Origin: Bacteroidales bacterium | GTDB taxonomy: Bacteria; Bacteroidota; Bacteroidia; Bacteroidales; Muribaculaceae | Length of the DNA: 64,000 nucleotides | Direction of reading: 5' to 3' | NCBI GenBank assembly: GCA_014800385.1 | Contig: JAAVGE010000018.1 | Coordinates: 5,941 to 69,940, forward strand | Program-made: the position numbers and the translations under genes | The notes under the pieces: generated by a model | The model's database searches: none | What the model was told of the DNA's origin: nothing | The model's input: only the letters and a program-made list of their open reading frames with translations | Part shown: one piece after another, positions 39,965 to 50,017 of the stretch | How the letters are laid out: each line of letters opens with the position of its first letter | Position numbering within the stretch: position 1 is the first letter of the stretch

Positions 39965-42900
39965 TTGCTATTTGTAAAATACTTATTGTATAATTCTTTA
40001 TACTCAGGCGAATCTATCACAAGTTCTTTTTTCAAATAATATTGCAGATTTGATAAATTAGTTTTTTTATATTTTTCTGTTGTTTTTTCCCATAAAGGTG
40101 AATTAATAACAGATTCGTAAGCCTTTCTATGATTTCCGCTATTATCACTATATCGCGAAATAAGATGGCCATACCATTCATGATACAATAAACTGGCTGT
40201 AATATTTTCAACAGTACTTTCATAACCATGGTTTTTGCATCCTGAAATAGTATTATTGACCATGTGAGTATACCATGAAGCATCTGATGAATAATCTGAT
40301 GACGCATCATATTGTATCTTTCCTCCAGTTATTGTTGCCATAGAAAATAATTTGTCATTAACTAACTTATCTTCATAGATAGAAATCAGGTGTGTCCATA
40401 TATTACTTAAAGCCTCTCCTCCAATCTGAACTCCATCAATAGGCTGATTTTTAATTTCTTCTAATTGGTGAATTGTTTCACCAAGTTGATCATAAAGAGC
40501 ATTAACTGTCATTTTGCTAAAATCAATATTCTCGTCTCCATTATAGATCAAAATCATACCAGTGAAACCCTCTGCGGTATTACCAAGGTATTCGCCACGA
40601 AGGTTATAAACTGGATTGAGACCATTCGGGTCAGTTAACATTATCGGATTTCCAGCACAATATGTGTAAGGGCTGAGCCAGGGGTATTGCTCCATCAGGG
40701 GGTCCGGCTTGTCGAAGCAGAGGAGGGTAGCGACCAGGCGGCGAGCGTGGAAGTCATATTGGTTTTGCCCGAAGGTGTGGAGACGTTCATTGTCGGAGTA
40801 AGTGTAGGGGTGGTCGGGTTCGTGCCACGGTTCGCCGTAGGGATAGTAATCGGTCTGCTCCAACAGGAATCCGTTGTCATCGGCTACGGCTATGTTATTA
40901 CCCTGATAGTCGGGCAGGTAGTGGCGGAAGGATTTTGTGTCGTAGTCGAAGTAGCCTCCGGGGGTGCGCTCTATCTGTATCTTACCTCTTTCGTAGATGT
41001 GACCTGTGCCGGTGTACTCCCTGTCATGGATGGTTGAGTGGATGGAGTTGGCTTCAAGGTAGTCGGTGGACAGGTGGTTCCCCATTCCGTCGTAGGTCTC
41101 ATCTATGGCTGAGCCGTCGTAAAACTCCGTGAAGAGCGGGTTGCCGTTATTGTTGTAACTGATGCTGCGTATGTTGCGTGTCTGATCTTTGATGAGGCGA
41201 CCTGCTTTGTCATATTCGAGTTTGAATGTGCCGTTTTGTCCTACACCTGTCTGTCCCTCGAATTCAAGTGCGTTGCTCATGGCGAATACCGAGGTCAGTT
41301 GGTTGCCGGTGTAGCGCAGTGAAAGGTTGTCGAGTTCTCCGCAGTACACGTCATTGAGCGACGGGGGATCGATCTGTCCCTGGCGTACTACGCTCAGGGG
41401 GTTGCCACGGTCATCGTATGAATAGGATGTGGTATAGTCTCCTTTGTAACGGGTGTAGTCAAATTCAGCGTCAGTCAGACGATTGGCAGTGTCGTAACGG
41501 TAGTCGTAGCGTCCGTTTGTCCATTCCTTGGCTGATATGTTGCCGTTGTAGCAGGGGTATCGGCCTGTTTCGTAATGGAGTGTCTCGGTGAGGGTTTTCA
41601 CGGGGGTAGATGTTGTGGTGTTGCTGAGCCATCCCTGGATGTTGTAGGAGTATTGGCGTGTCACACCGTTGCCATGGGTGGTGGTTGCGACTTGTCCCAA
41701 CTGATTGTATTCCGTGGTCAGGGTTGTGCTGTATTCCTTACGTGCGAGTTCTTCATGGGGAGGACGTGGTTCGGCACTTTTGGTGTCTATATCTGGGCGG
41801 TACTCCATGTCTGGGAAACTTTTTGTCACTTTGGTTGTCACGGGGCGTCCTGTGGTGTCGTAGGTATAACGGACTATGGTCACTCCTACGTTTTCGTCAT
41901 CTTCCGCCTCATGAACGGTTGTGGAGATCTGTCCGGTGTAATTATAGGTATTTGATGTCCTTCCCCTGTTATAACCTGTGGCGTATCGCTGGATCATATT
42001 GCCTTGATTGTTGTAGTAATATGTCTCGTAGCCCTTCCCCGTATATACGCCGGTTATCATTCCCGTGGCACCGGATGGTAAGAGAAGTGTCACTTTTGTA
42101 TGTGACGCGGGTTGCTTGAAGTTAAATTCTTCAGGCAGGTTGCAGAGGGTAGTGAAGTTGTAGTTGTCATAATATGTGGCATTGACCACTTCGGGTTTGC
42201 TGACCGGAAGTCCCGTGAGAGTATATCCTGCAAGTGGACCACCGTTGAGGGTGGCTACACGGATAGACTTGGCATATTCTTCAGCCTGACTGCGTGTGAT
42301 GGTGCAGTCAAGGGTAAGCACACTTCGGTTGAGCCTGTCATAGCCGTAGAGACGCCATTGACCATCGGCAAGGTCGGCATTCTGTTCCGCCATCAGGCGG
42401 TCGGCATCGTCATAGATGTAGTATGTTTCACGTACGCCGGGGAGTTTCTTTGTCACCACACGTCCGCGCGTGTCATAGTCATACCAGTAGGCGAGTCGCT
42501 GCATATCCGCGTCGCTGCGTGCATGATTTCCGCTCAATCCGGGAGGCAGTACATAGGCAAGTTCACCGTGGTCATTGTACACATAACGGGTGGTGGCAGG
42601 ATTTTGCAGACACACTGTCAGACCTCGGAAGTCGGTGCAGGTGACGGTGGTGTGTCCGTCCTCATCCTTTTCGGTCTGAATCAATATGGTTCCGGGAGGA
42701 TATGTGCCGTTTTGTCTCACTCCGTCAGCCGTCACCTCATAACGTTCTACCGGATTTTTGGAAGAGTTGGTGTTATATGTGATTTTCTGACTGAATGACA
42801 TGCCGGAGCCGACAGTCGGTATCGGAAAACTGTTTATCTCCCCGTTGAGCCATGCTTCTCCGGGTCGGATTGTACGTTCAAGCACTCCGCGCGGTGAATG

Positions 42901-45900
42901 TTCGTAGAGCAGGGTCTGATAGGGGTTCTCATCGCTGTACTGCTCACGGGCGGCATTACGGATATCCCACGGAATAACATTTTCAGAAGTGTTGACAGGA
43001 AGCCATTTCTTTTCCGGTCGACCCATTCGGTCATAGTCAGTCAGCAGACTGATGAATGAGCCGTCGGGCAGTTCCTGCTGATTCAGATGATTTCGACCCA
43101 GACCATCGTAACGGGCGTATTGGCGGGTGTAGCCATCGGCACTGTAGTGTTGTTTTGTCAGAATGTAGTGTCCACCGCTAATTTGATATTCATATTCTTC
43201 CATCAGCGCTTGGTTCAGACTGCGGGATGCAAGTCTGCCGTACTGGTCATAACCAAACGTCTCTTTTATGCCGGAAGGTGATGTGAGTGATGTTACCCCT
43301 ACAAGATTATCCCATGTGGCATAATTGACAAAATCATTATTACCAACAGACATTTTAACCGGATTGCCGTATTGATCCCGTTCCCACACCGTTTTCAATC
43401 CGGTAGGTGAGGTCATCTCTACAAGATACCCCTTATTGTTGTATTTATATGTTGATGGTGCCCATTTGTTCGTTCCTCGGATTTGCCATACCCGCTGAGG
43501 ATATAGTATAGTTCCTGACTGAGCCAGTTCCAGAGTATAACCCTTCATTGTGTTGTTCCGGTATTCCAGGACAGATGTTGTCATCCCGGTTATATTCCTC
43601 TTTGACATGATGCCTCTTATCTGTGCCGAAAGTGAGTCAACGTAACTGTACCTGGTCTGAGTTGTGTTGACCCCATCGCTGACAACCTTGTTACTTAACA
43701 GAGAGGTTCCGGGAAGGTAATTGTACTCCTCGGTGGTGGTCATTGTACCTCCGGAAAAGTACTTTGTATTTATCTTGCGTCGGAGACGCTCTGTTTTAAG
43801 GTGTAACCGGTATTCTTTCGGGACGTACCAGAACGCGCACTGTTTTTTCAATGATTCCTCATCATCGGCAAAAGGATCATCCGGATATAGGAAACAGGAG
43901 TTGTCACTTTGGAGTGTATATTCAAACGGTTCTTCGGAAATAGAATGGCGTCCGTTTATAAAGTTATGGCGGGCACGGCTTCCGGGACGCATATCCCAGT
44001 CGGGTGCATCAAATCCATCCACAAGGACATGATTCCTGTATACTCTGAAAAATGGAACAACACTGTCGGTTTTTTGCTTTATAACTTCATAGTCGTAAAC
44101 ATCCTCCTCAACCTTTTCATATGCGCCAAATGCATTGGTTTGATATACCGTGCGGGACACCATCTGAGGTCCATTAGAAAAGGGGGTGTACAGGTCATAA
44201 TGGCCGTCGTAGGGTAACAGTCCGCGACGACCATTATTGTCGGCATCCATCCTCATGTAAACCGTATTTTTCCCTGTGAAATTACGGAATCGGTATTCGG
44301 CTTTCCCTTCATCCGAAACCTCCTCGACCTTATCATACCAGATAGGTATCAGCCCCGGATGTTCATCAAGATAACTTGACTGATGCTGGACGATTATCCT
44401 TTTGTCATCATATAATGCATACCCGCTGTTATGCTCCATTGTCGTTCGCTCCATAACCAGATGGTTATAGTCAAGAAAGGTTATCAGAAACGGGGCTGCC
44501 TCAATATTGGCAAGCCCGCTTCGGTTTTCTCCATAATAATAGCGTACGGTGCGGTCTCCGTGACTGATACTCTTTACCCGGAGTCCCCCACCCTTGGTCA
44601 GCGTCACTTCATTTTCGAGTGTTATTCCGGGAATACGTGGTGGCTCAGGTGAGTTAAATCGATGTGATTCATAATCCCAGTATGTCCTCCCTCCAGAAGG
44701 ATAAATCACTTCAGCAAGAAGATTTGATGCTGAAACTCGTTCATTTACTGAACGGTCAACACCGTAATCAAGCACTGTGTCGCCCATCTCCTTAATTTTC
44801 ACATGAGGAGACAGATAATGACGCTGGTTTAATACAGCCATCTTTCCATTAGGGTAGCCCCACCAGTCACATGAGGTTTCATGAAGTTTCACCGGTGTCA
44901 GATAATTGAATTCATATTTGCCGGTGCCTGCAATTTCAACATACCGTAACAATCCCTCAGATGTGGTTGACATGGTTGCCGAGTACACCGTCCTGCTATC
45001 TGAGGAGACCGTCATTCTATTGGTATAAGAGGAATATTCCAGTTTGACACTGCCTCCCGGAAAACTGATTCCGGATAATGCCTTAATATTTTCCGTTGCT
45101 TCTCCTAACGACTCCTTGGTCTCCTCGGGAAATTTATAGGTGTCATACAGGAAATGCGGAAGATTATTGAATGATATATTGCGAGGCGGAACTATTCTTT
45201 CCTGGTGGGTGTGACGGGTTGATTTCCAGTCAAATTTTATCTCCGTACCACTTTGCAGGATTACAGAACCGAGTGCCCATTCACAGAAGGTGCCGCTACT
45301 AAAATTGGAACTTCCATGTTCAGTAAAGTTGTATATGTTTCCGAGGGGGTCTGTCACATGGATTGAATCAAGATCGGCGTCTGTCTCAATTCTGTATTCG
45401 TCATTCTCGATACCAATAAATTTACCATCTTTGTAGATAACAGTCAGTGTGGCGTCAAGGAGGTAAATATTGAATATGTCATATTCCGTGTCATACGATT
45501 CTTTCCCGGGAGTTACATCATAACGGTGTGCTACACATCCGAATGCATTTTTAATGCTATTTTCGGCAAACTCCTTACCTTTGGAGGCGACATTTTCATA
45601 TTTACCATCCGGTCGACCCATTATGGTTCGTGTTATTCGCAAGGTAGGTAGAAGACTCCATCCGTAGCCAAAGCATCCCCGCGCATCATATACTTTGACG
45701 CCATTGCTGTGATATTTTAGGGATAAAGGAATTTTGAAACCTTCAACATCAACTGTGTATAATGGTAACGTGAACTCACACGCTCCCGTCATTATAGCCG
45801 GCGACGGCATCATCGCCTCGCTGATTGCTCTGACCTGTGGCGATTCTGCCCACTGTTTATCATCAGGACGAAACAATGGGTCGTCTCCATACATTCCAAA

Positions 45901-45945
45901 GATGGTCAGGAACAGAATAACGTATGTCAACAGATAACGGAGCAT
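39961..45945 (-). CDS. RHS-repeat protein (1994 aa) with variable C-terminal tip containing HEWYGH
   Basis: Signal peptide; multiple YD/RHS repeats (YDxxGR, YNxxG); core ends with YGEPW...LTDPNGLNP; then an AT-rich tip of about 220 aa. Confidence 0.93.
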   Translation of the reverse strand: MLRYLLTYVILFLTIFGMYGDDPLFRPDDKQWAESPQVRAISEAMMPSPAIMTGACEFTLPLYTVDVEGFKIPLSLKYHSNGVKVYDARGCFGYGWSLLPTLRITRTIMGRPDGKYENVASKGKEFAENSIKNAFGCVAHRYDVTPGKESYDTEYDIFNIYLLDATLTVIYKDGKFIGIENDEYRIETDADLDSIHVTDPLGNIYNFTEHGSSNFSSGTFCEWALGSVILQSGTEIKFDWKSTRHTHQERIVPPRNISFNNLPHFLYDTYKFPEETKESLGEATENIKALSGISFPGGSVKLEYSSYTNRMTVSSDSRTVYSATMSTTSEGLLRYVEIAGTGKYEFNYLTPVKLHETSCDWWGYPNGKMAVLNQRHYLSPHVKIKEMGDTVLDYGVDRSVNERVSASNLLAEVIYPSGGRTYWDYESHRFNSPEPPRIPGITLENEVTLTKGGGLRVKSISHGDRTVRYYYGENRSGLANIEAAPFLITFLDYNHLVMERTTMEHNSGYALYDDKRIIVQHQSSYLDEHPGLIPIWYDKVEEVSDEGKAEYRFRNFTGKNTVYMRMDADNNGRRGLLPYDGHYDLYTPFSNGPQMVSRTVYQTNAFGAYEKVEEDVYDYEVIKQKTDSVVPFFRVYRNHVLVDGFDAPDWDMRPGSRARHNFINGRHSISEEPFEYTLQSDNSCFLYPDDPFADDEESLKKQCAFWYVPKEYRLHLKTERLRRKINTKYFSGGTMTTTEEYNYLPGTSLLSNKVVSDGVNTTQTRYSYVDSLSAQIRGIMSKRNITGMTTSVLEYRNNTMKGYTLELAQSGTILYPQRVWQIRGTNKWAPSTYKYNNKGYLVEMTSPTGLKTVWERDQYGNPVKMSVGNNDFVNYATWDNLVGVTSLTSPSGIKETFGYDQYGRLASRSLNQALMEEYEYQISGGHYILTKQHYSADGYTRQYARYDGLGRNHLNQQELPDGSFISLLTDYDRMGRPEKKWLPVNTSENVIPWDIRNAAREQYSDENPYQTLLYEHSPRGVLERTIRPGEAWLNGEINSFPIPTVGSGMSFSQKITYNTNSSKNPVERYEVTADGVRQNGTYPPGTILIQTEKDEDGHTTVTCTDFRGLTVCLQNPATTRYVYNDHGELAYVLPPGLSGNHARSDADMQRLAYWYDYDTRGRVVTKKLPGVRETYYIYDDADRLMAEQNADLADGQWRLYGYDRLNRSVLTLDCTITRSQAEEYAKSIRVATLNGGPLAGYTLTGLPVSKPEVVNATYYDNYNFTTLCNLPEEFNFKQPASHTKVTLLLPSGATGMITGVYTGKGYETYYYNNQGNMIQRYATGYNRGRTSNTYNYTGQISTTVHEAEDDENVGVTIVRYTYDTTGRPVTTKVTKSFPDMEYRPDIDTKSAEPRPPHEELARKEYSTTLTTEYNQLGQVATTTHGNGVTRQYSYNIQGWLSNTTTSTPVKTLTETLHYETGRYPCYNGNISAKEWTNGRYDYRYDTANRLTDAEFDYTRYKGDYTTSYSYDDRGNPLSVVRQGQIDPPSLNDVYCGELDNLSLRYTGNQLTSVFAMSNALEFEGQTGVGQNGTFKLEYDKAGRLIKDQTRNIRSISYNNNGNPLFTEFYDGSAIDETYDGMGNHLSTDYLEANSIHSTIHDREYTGTGHIYERGKIQIERTPGGYFDYDTKSFRHYLPDYQGNNIAVADDNGFLLEQTDYYPYGEPWHEPDHPYTYSDNERLHTFGQNQYDFHARRLVATLLCFDKPDPLMEQYPWLSPYTYCAGNPIMLTDPNGLNPVYNLRGEYLGNTAEGFTGMILIYNGDENIDFSKMTVNALYDQLGETIHQLEEIKNQPIDGVQIGGEALSNIWTHLISIYEDKLVNDKLFSMATITGGKIQYDASSDYSSDASWYTHMVNNTISGCKNHGYESTVENITASLLYHEWYGHLISRYSDNSGNHRKAYESVINSPLWEKTTEKYKKTNLSNLQYYLKKELVIDSPEYKELYNKYFTNSK

Positions 45946-45949
45946 GGTG

Positions 45950-46888
45950 TCAAAGATTTAATACTGTTTTCCGGCTCACCGGTGTTCCTGCCGATATTGT
46001 TATAATATACTGCCCCATGGCAAGCGAGGGTAGCGTCATATCATAAACGCCTGTTTCATCAGCAGTCAACTCCTCCTGAATCAATCCGTTACCCATCAAT
46101 CCCGACACACTTAGCATAAGCACTGTGCCCTCCGGGAAACTCCCGCGGATGCTCACCCTGCCGTTCTCAACAGTTATCTCGGCGTTTTGAAGGGCTCGAT
46201 CAATGATCTGCTCCCGAGTCAACTGCAAATCAAGAGTGCCACTATCGATGGTGTAAGCCACGGTAAATGAATTAATTACGTTTGTGCTGTCTGAGGTGAT
46301 TTCCGTTATCTGAAGTGCTACCGGTAAGCGTATGCCGTCAATAAACCAGCGTGTTCGCATCAACTCACGGTGCATTCCCGGCAACGTATCTGAGTTTAGC
46401 CATCGTTGATAACTTCGCATCTCACGGACTGCAACCGCCTCGATGGTGTCACCCTCTGACAATATCAGCGACCCCTTCACGGGCAGTTCTGTACGGTAAA
46501 TGCCATCGGTTCCGAGCGGAAACTGACGGCAGAACATTCCACGTCCATGTTCCGCATGCACCCCGAACAGGCTGCTATTACCGAAAGCGGCGGTAAACAC
46601 CGTGTCCTGCGGTAAAACCTTCATTAGCCGTGACTCCTCTCCAAGATAGAAAGTAGTGTCACCTCTAAATCCGTACCACTGACGGATGCCGTCAAAATAT
46701 TCAGTCAGCAGAGTATCACCGTAAACGCGATAGAGCGGACCATCATCCGCATCCTCTCCGTCACTGAAATCCCAGACTTTACTCTTCGGATCAACCGCAC
46801 TGCTACGCTTTGAAAGTCGCACGTCAGTGAATCCGCTGAGAATCAGCGAACACAATAGCAGGAGTGAGGGGAGAGCGATCGGTTTCAT
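45950..46888 (-). CDS. Secreted protein with T9SS-like C-terminal sorting domain
   Basis: Signal peptide MKPIALPSLLLLCSLILSG; C-terminus VSGLMGNGLIQEELTADETGVYDMTLPSLAMGQYIITISAG. Start moved inward from ORF-track 46915. Confidence 0.6.
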   Translation of the reverse strand: MKPIALPSLLLLCSLILSGFTDVRLSKRSSAVDPKSKVWDFSDGEDADDGPLYRVYGDTLLTEYFDGIRQWYGFRGDTTFYLGEESRLMKVLPQDTVFTAAFGNSSLFGVHAEHGRGMFCRQFPLGTDGIYRTELPVKGSLILSEGDTIEAVAVREMRSYQRWLNSDTLPGMHRELMRTRWFIDGIRLPVALQITEITSDSTNVINSFTVAYTIDSGTLDLQLTREQIIDRALQNAEITVENGRVSIRGSFPEGTVLMLSVSGLMGNGLIQEELTADETGVYDMTLPSLAMGQYIITISAGTPVSRKTVLNL

Positions 46889-46894
46889 GATGGG

Positions 46895-46931
46895 CAAAGA
46901 TAATATAAAATTCACAATCGTTTGAAATTAC
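46895..46931 (-). promoter_or_regulatory. Promoter of the RHS operon; -7 box TATCTTTG 6 nt before the ATG
   Basis: caaagata (46895-46902) and shared aaaattcacaatcgtttgaaatt. Confidence 0.55.
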
Positions 46932-47051
46932 GGGCGGTAAATTAACTTATTTTAATTGTTTGATTATTTATAATCAATCTATTGTGGCGGATGGTCTGCA
47001 GTGAAACTGTAAATATTTTTTAATTTTTTGGGCTGATGGCTTTTTTATGAT

Positions 47052-47059
47052 TATCTTTG
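47052..47059 (+). promoter_or_regulatory. -7 box TATCTTTG of the GH3 gene
   Basis: TAnnTTTG ending 7 nt before the ATG at 47067. Confidence 0.5.
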
Positions 47060-47066
47060 CATCGCA

Positions 47067-48590
47067 ATGATGAATTTCACCCCCATATTCCGCCGCAGTT
47101 TGCGCAGAATGATGCCGTTATCCACGATGACGGTAGATTCTACACGCACCGTACAGCAGAATCAGTGGGAATGGCTGCTTGCCAACGGTCGACGCACTCT
47201 GTTCGGCAGTATGCACGGAATGGACAGGATTGACTCCTACGAGGAGTTCTGCCGCCGGATTCCGGTTGTGGAATATCCTGCCATGCGTGACCTTGTCATG
47301 CGTATGGTCAACGGTGAGAGAGACATCCTTTGGCCCGGGGTCACACGCCGCTTCGCGCAGTCCTCGGGAACATCCGACGGCAAAAGCAAGTATATACCCC
47401 TGACCGCCGACTCGCTGAAGCGGTGTCACTATCGCGGTGGCTCATACGTGGTGGCTCACTACCTCAACCTTTATCCCGACAGCCGTATTTTCAGCGGCAA
47501 GGGGTTTATTCTCGGAGGGAGTTACGGCAATGCGCTGGAACTGAAGCCGGGGGTTAAGGTGGGAGATCTGTCGGCACATCTGATTGACGGAATCAACCCG
47601 CTTGTCAATCTGTTCCGCGTGCCATCGAAAACAACAGCGCTGATGGAGAACTGGGAGGAGAAACTGCCCCGGCTGGTCAGCGAAGCCATGAAAGCGGATG
47701 TCACCAACATTTCAGGTGTGCCATCATGGTTCATGACAGTCATAAAGGAGGTTATAAACCGCTCGGGCGCGGAGACCATCCATGATGTGTGGCCCAACCT
47801 GGAGGTGTTTTTTCACGGTGGAATATCATTTGAGCCATACCGCAGGGAATATGCCCGACTGACCGACACCTCGCGGATGCGCTATCTGGAAACTTACAAT
47901 GCCAGCGAAGGCTTTTTCGCTGTACAGACCTCACTTGACCATTCCGCAGGGATGGAGATGCTGATGGATCTGGGCACGTTCTATGAGTTCGTGCCGCTGA
48001 AAGAGTTGGACGACCCCCACCCCAAGGCTTTGCGTGCCTGGGAGGTTGAACCGGGTAAAATATATGCGCTTGTCATCACCTCATGCAACGGACTGTGGCG
48101 ATACATGCCCGGCGACACCGTCAAGGTGCTTTCGGTTGCACCTCTGCGCATCGCAATTGCCGGTCGCACCCGCCATTTCATCAATGCTTTCGGCGAGGAA
48201 CTGATGGTGTTCAATGCCGACGAGGCTCTGAAACAAGCATCAGAGAAAACCGGATGTCACGTTGTCAACTACACCGCCTGCCCCGTCTTTGCCGAGGGGG
48301 GACACCGCGGACGCCATCAGTGGCTGATAGAGTTCAGTACACCTCCGGCCGATCTCGACACTTTCGCCGATGAACTTGACAAGGCTCTGACTCAGGTGAA
48401 CTCCGACTATCAGGCCAAACGTGCCGGAAACATTTTCCTTGACCGGCTATCCATAACCGTGGCACAACCGGGATTGTTCGACCGATGGCTCGCCTCAACA
48501 GGTAAACTCGGAGGGCAGCGCAAGGTGCCACGTCTCAGCAACGACCGCGCCATAATGGATGCCATGCTTGAAATGAATTCACAACCTTAA
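47067..48590 (+). CDS. GH3 auxin-responsive promoter family protein (acyl-adenylate-forming)
   Basis: SSGTSDGKSKYIPLT, YNASEGFFAVQ and LWRYMPGDTVKV motifs. Confidence 0.9.
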   Translation: MMNFTPIFRRSLRRMMPLSTMTVDSTRTVQQNQWEWLLANGRRTLFGSMHGMDRIDSYEEFCRRIPVVEYPAMRDLVMRMVNGERDILWPGVTRRFAQSSGTSDGKSKYIPLTADSLKRCHYRGGSYVVAHYLNLYPDSRIFSGKGFILGGSYGNALELKPGVKVGDLSAHLIDGINPLVNLFRVPSKTTALMENWEEKLPRLVSEAMKADVTNISGVPSWFMTVIKEVINRSGAETIHDVWPNLEVFFHGGISFEPYRREYARLTDTSRMRYLETYNASEGFFAVQTSLDHSAGMEMLMDLGTFYEFVPLKELDDPHPKALRAWEVEPGKIYALVITSCNGLWRYMPGDTVKVLSVAPLRIAIAGRTRHFINAFGEELMVFNADEALKQASEKTGCHVVNYTACPVFAEGGHRGRHQWLIEFSTPPADLDTFADELDKALTQVNSDYQAKRAGNIFLDRLSITVAQPGLFDRWLASTGKLGGQRKVPRLSNDRAIMDAMLEMNSQP

Positions 48591-48605
48591 AATAAATATT
48601 ATCAG

Positions 48606-50012
48606 ATGAAACTCAAATCGCTACTCACATCATTAGCAATAACCTCCGCACTAACCGTGTGGGCAGACTCTCCCAAATATATATTCTATTTCATCGGTGA
48701 TGGAATGGGTATGGGTCCCGTCATGGCTGCCGAAACCTACAACCGCACCGTGTTAGGCAACGACACTCCCATTCTGATGATGCAGTTCCCGGTTTCCGGC
48801 GCATGCATGACCTATTCGGCATCGTCATCCGTAACCGATTCTGCTGCAGCAGGAACCGCCCTGTCAACAGGTTCAAAAACTAAAAACAGCATGCTCGGCA
48901 TGAATGCCGACACTGTTGCCGTTTACTCCATGGCCGAAGTGCTGAAGGATAATGGCTATGCCGTGGGCGTCGTGACCTCCGTGGCTCCTGACGATGCAAC
49001 CCCCGGTGCTTTCTACGCACATGTGCCCAAACGCAGTCAGTACTATGACATCAACCGACAGTTTGCCGACGGCAAAGTCGACTTCCTCGCAGGTGCATCG
49101 CTCCGCGGTTGGAAGGATAAAAAAGGTAACCTCACCGACGTGAAGGACCTTTATGCCAAAAACAACATTGCCGTTCTCCGCGGCTACGACGAACTGACCG
49201 AAGCAGGCAACCTGCAGAAGTTCAACAAAGTAGTGTTCCTTCCCGAAAAACCGTTCTCCTCAAACGAAATCGGCTACACCATCGACTCAATACCTGACGC
49301 TATCTCGCTGCAGGATATGACCGAGGTGGCCATCAAATATCTTCAGGATAAATCGCCCGAAAAATTCTTCATCATGGTTGAAGGTGGAAACATCGACCAT
49401 GCACTCCACGCCAACGACGGCGGCGCGGCCATCATCGAAATCCTCAACTTCCAGAAGTCCATCCAAATGGCCTACGACTTCATGCTCCAACACCCCGACG
49501 AGACACTGATTGTCATCACCGCCGACCATGACACCGGTGGCATGTCGGTTGGTAACAGCACTCTGCGCTACGCCGTTGACTTCGGACTGTTCGCTAACCA
49601 GAAAGCCTCAAAAGAGATGTTCTCCGACTATTGCAAGGAGCAACTGAAAAACGACGAATTCAACTGGGAGGCTATGCAGAAATATCTGTCTGACACCTTC
49701 GGCTTCTGGAACACCGTTGCCCTGAGCGATGAGCAGACCAACGCGCTGCGTCAGGAATTCACAAACACCTTCGAATTGCGCAACTCAGAAGATAAGAAAT
49801 CGCTTTACGCATCGTTCAACTCCTTTGCTGACAACGTTTTCCGCCTGCTCAACTCACAGGCCGGAGTAGGTTTCACAACAGGTAGCCACACCGGCAACCC
49901 CGTGCCTGTGTATGCTGCCGGAGCCGGAGCGGAACTCTTCTCAAACATGAACAACAACATAGAAATTCCGGTGAAAATCCTTAAAGCAGCCGGCTACGAA
50001 CTCAAAAAATAA
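48606..50012 (+). CDS. Alkaline phosphatase
   Basis: FIGDGMGMGPVMAAE, SVTDSAAAGTALSTG, EGGNIDHALHANDGGA, TADHDTGGM and TGSHTGNPVPVYA. Confidence 0.95.
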   Translation: MKLKSLLTSLAITSALTVWADSPKYIFYFIGDGMGMGPVMAAETYNRTVLGNDTPILMMQFPVSGACMTYSASSSVTDSAAAGTALSTGSKTKNSMLGMNADTVAVYSMAEVLKDNGYAVGVVTSVAPDDATPGAFYAHVPKRSQYYDINRQFADGKVDFLAGASLRGWKDKKGNLTDVKDLYAKNNIAVLRGYDELTEAGNLQKFNKVVFLPEKPFSSNEIGYTIDSIPDAISLQDMTEVAIKYLQDKSPEKFFIMVEGGNIDHALHANDGGAAIIEILNFQKSIQMAYDFMLQHPDETLIVITADHDTGGMSVGNSTLRYAVDFGLFANQKASKEMFSDYCKEQLKNDEFNWEAMQKYLSDTFGFWNTVALSDEQTNALRQEFTNTFELRNSEDKKSLYASFNSFADNVFRLLNSQAGVGFTTGSHTGNPVPVYAAGAGAELFSNMNNNIEIPVKILKAAGYELKK

Positions 50013-50017
50013 ACAAT

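Noticed and set aside
40165-40182. Calling the RHS tip a classical HExxH zincin
   Set aside because: The motif is HEWYGH (HExxxH spacing), so only an HExxGH-type resemblance can be claimed.
42112-42798. 228-aa plus-strand ORF and neighbours (41575-41955, 41658-42119)
   Set aside because: Antisense to the RHS gene; no independent start context or recognisable motif.
39961-45945. RHS protein as a type VI secretion effector
   Set aside because: No VgrG, PAAR, Hcp or other T6SS component in the window, and the protein begins with a Sec-type signal peptide, so a T6SS assignment is not supported.
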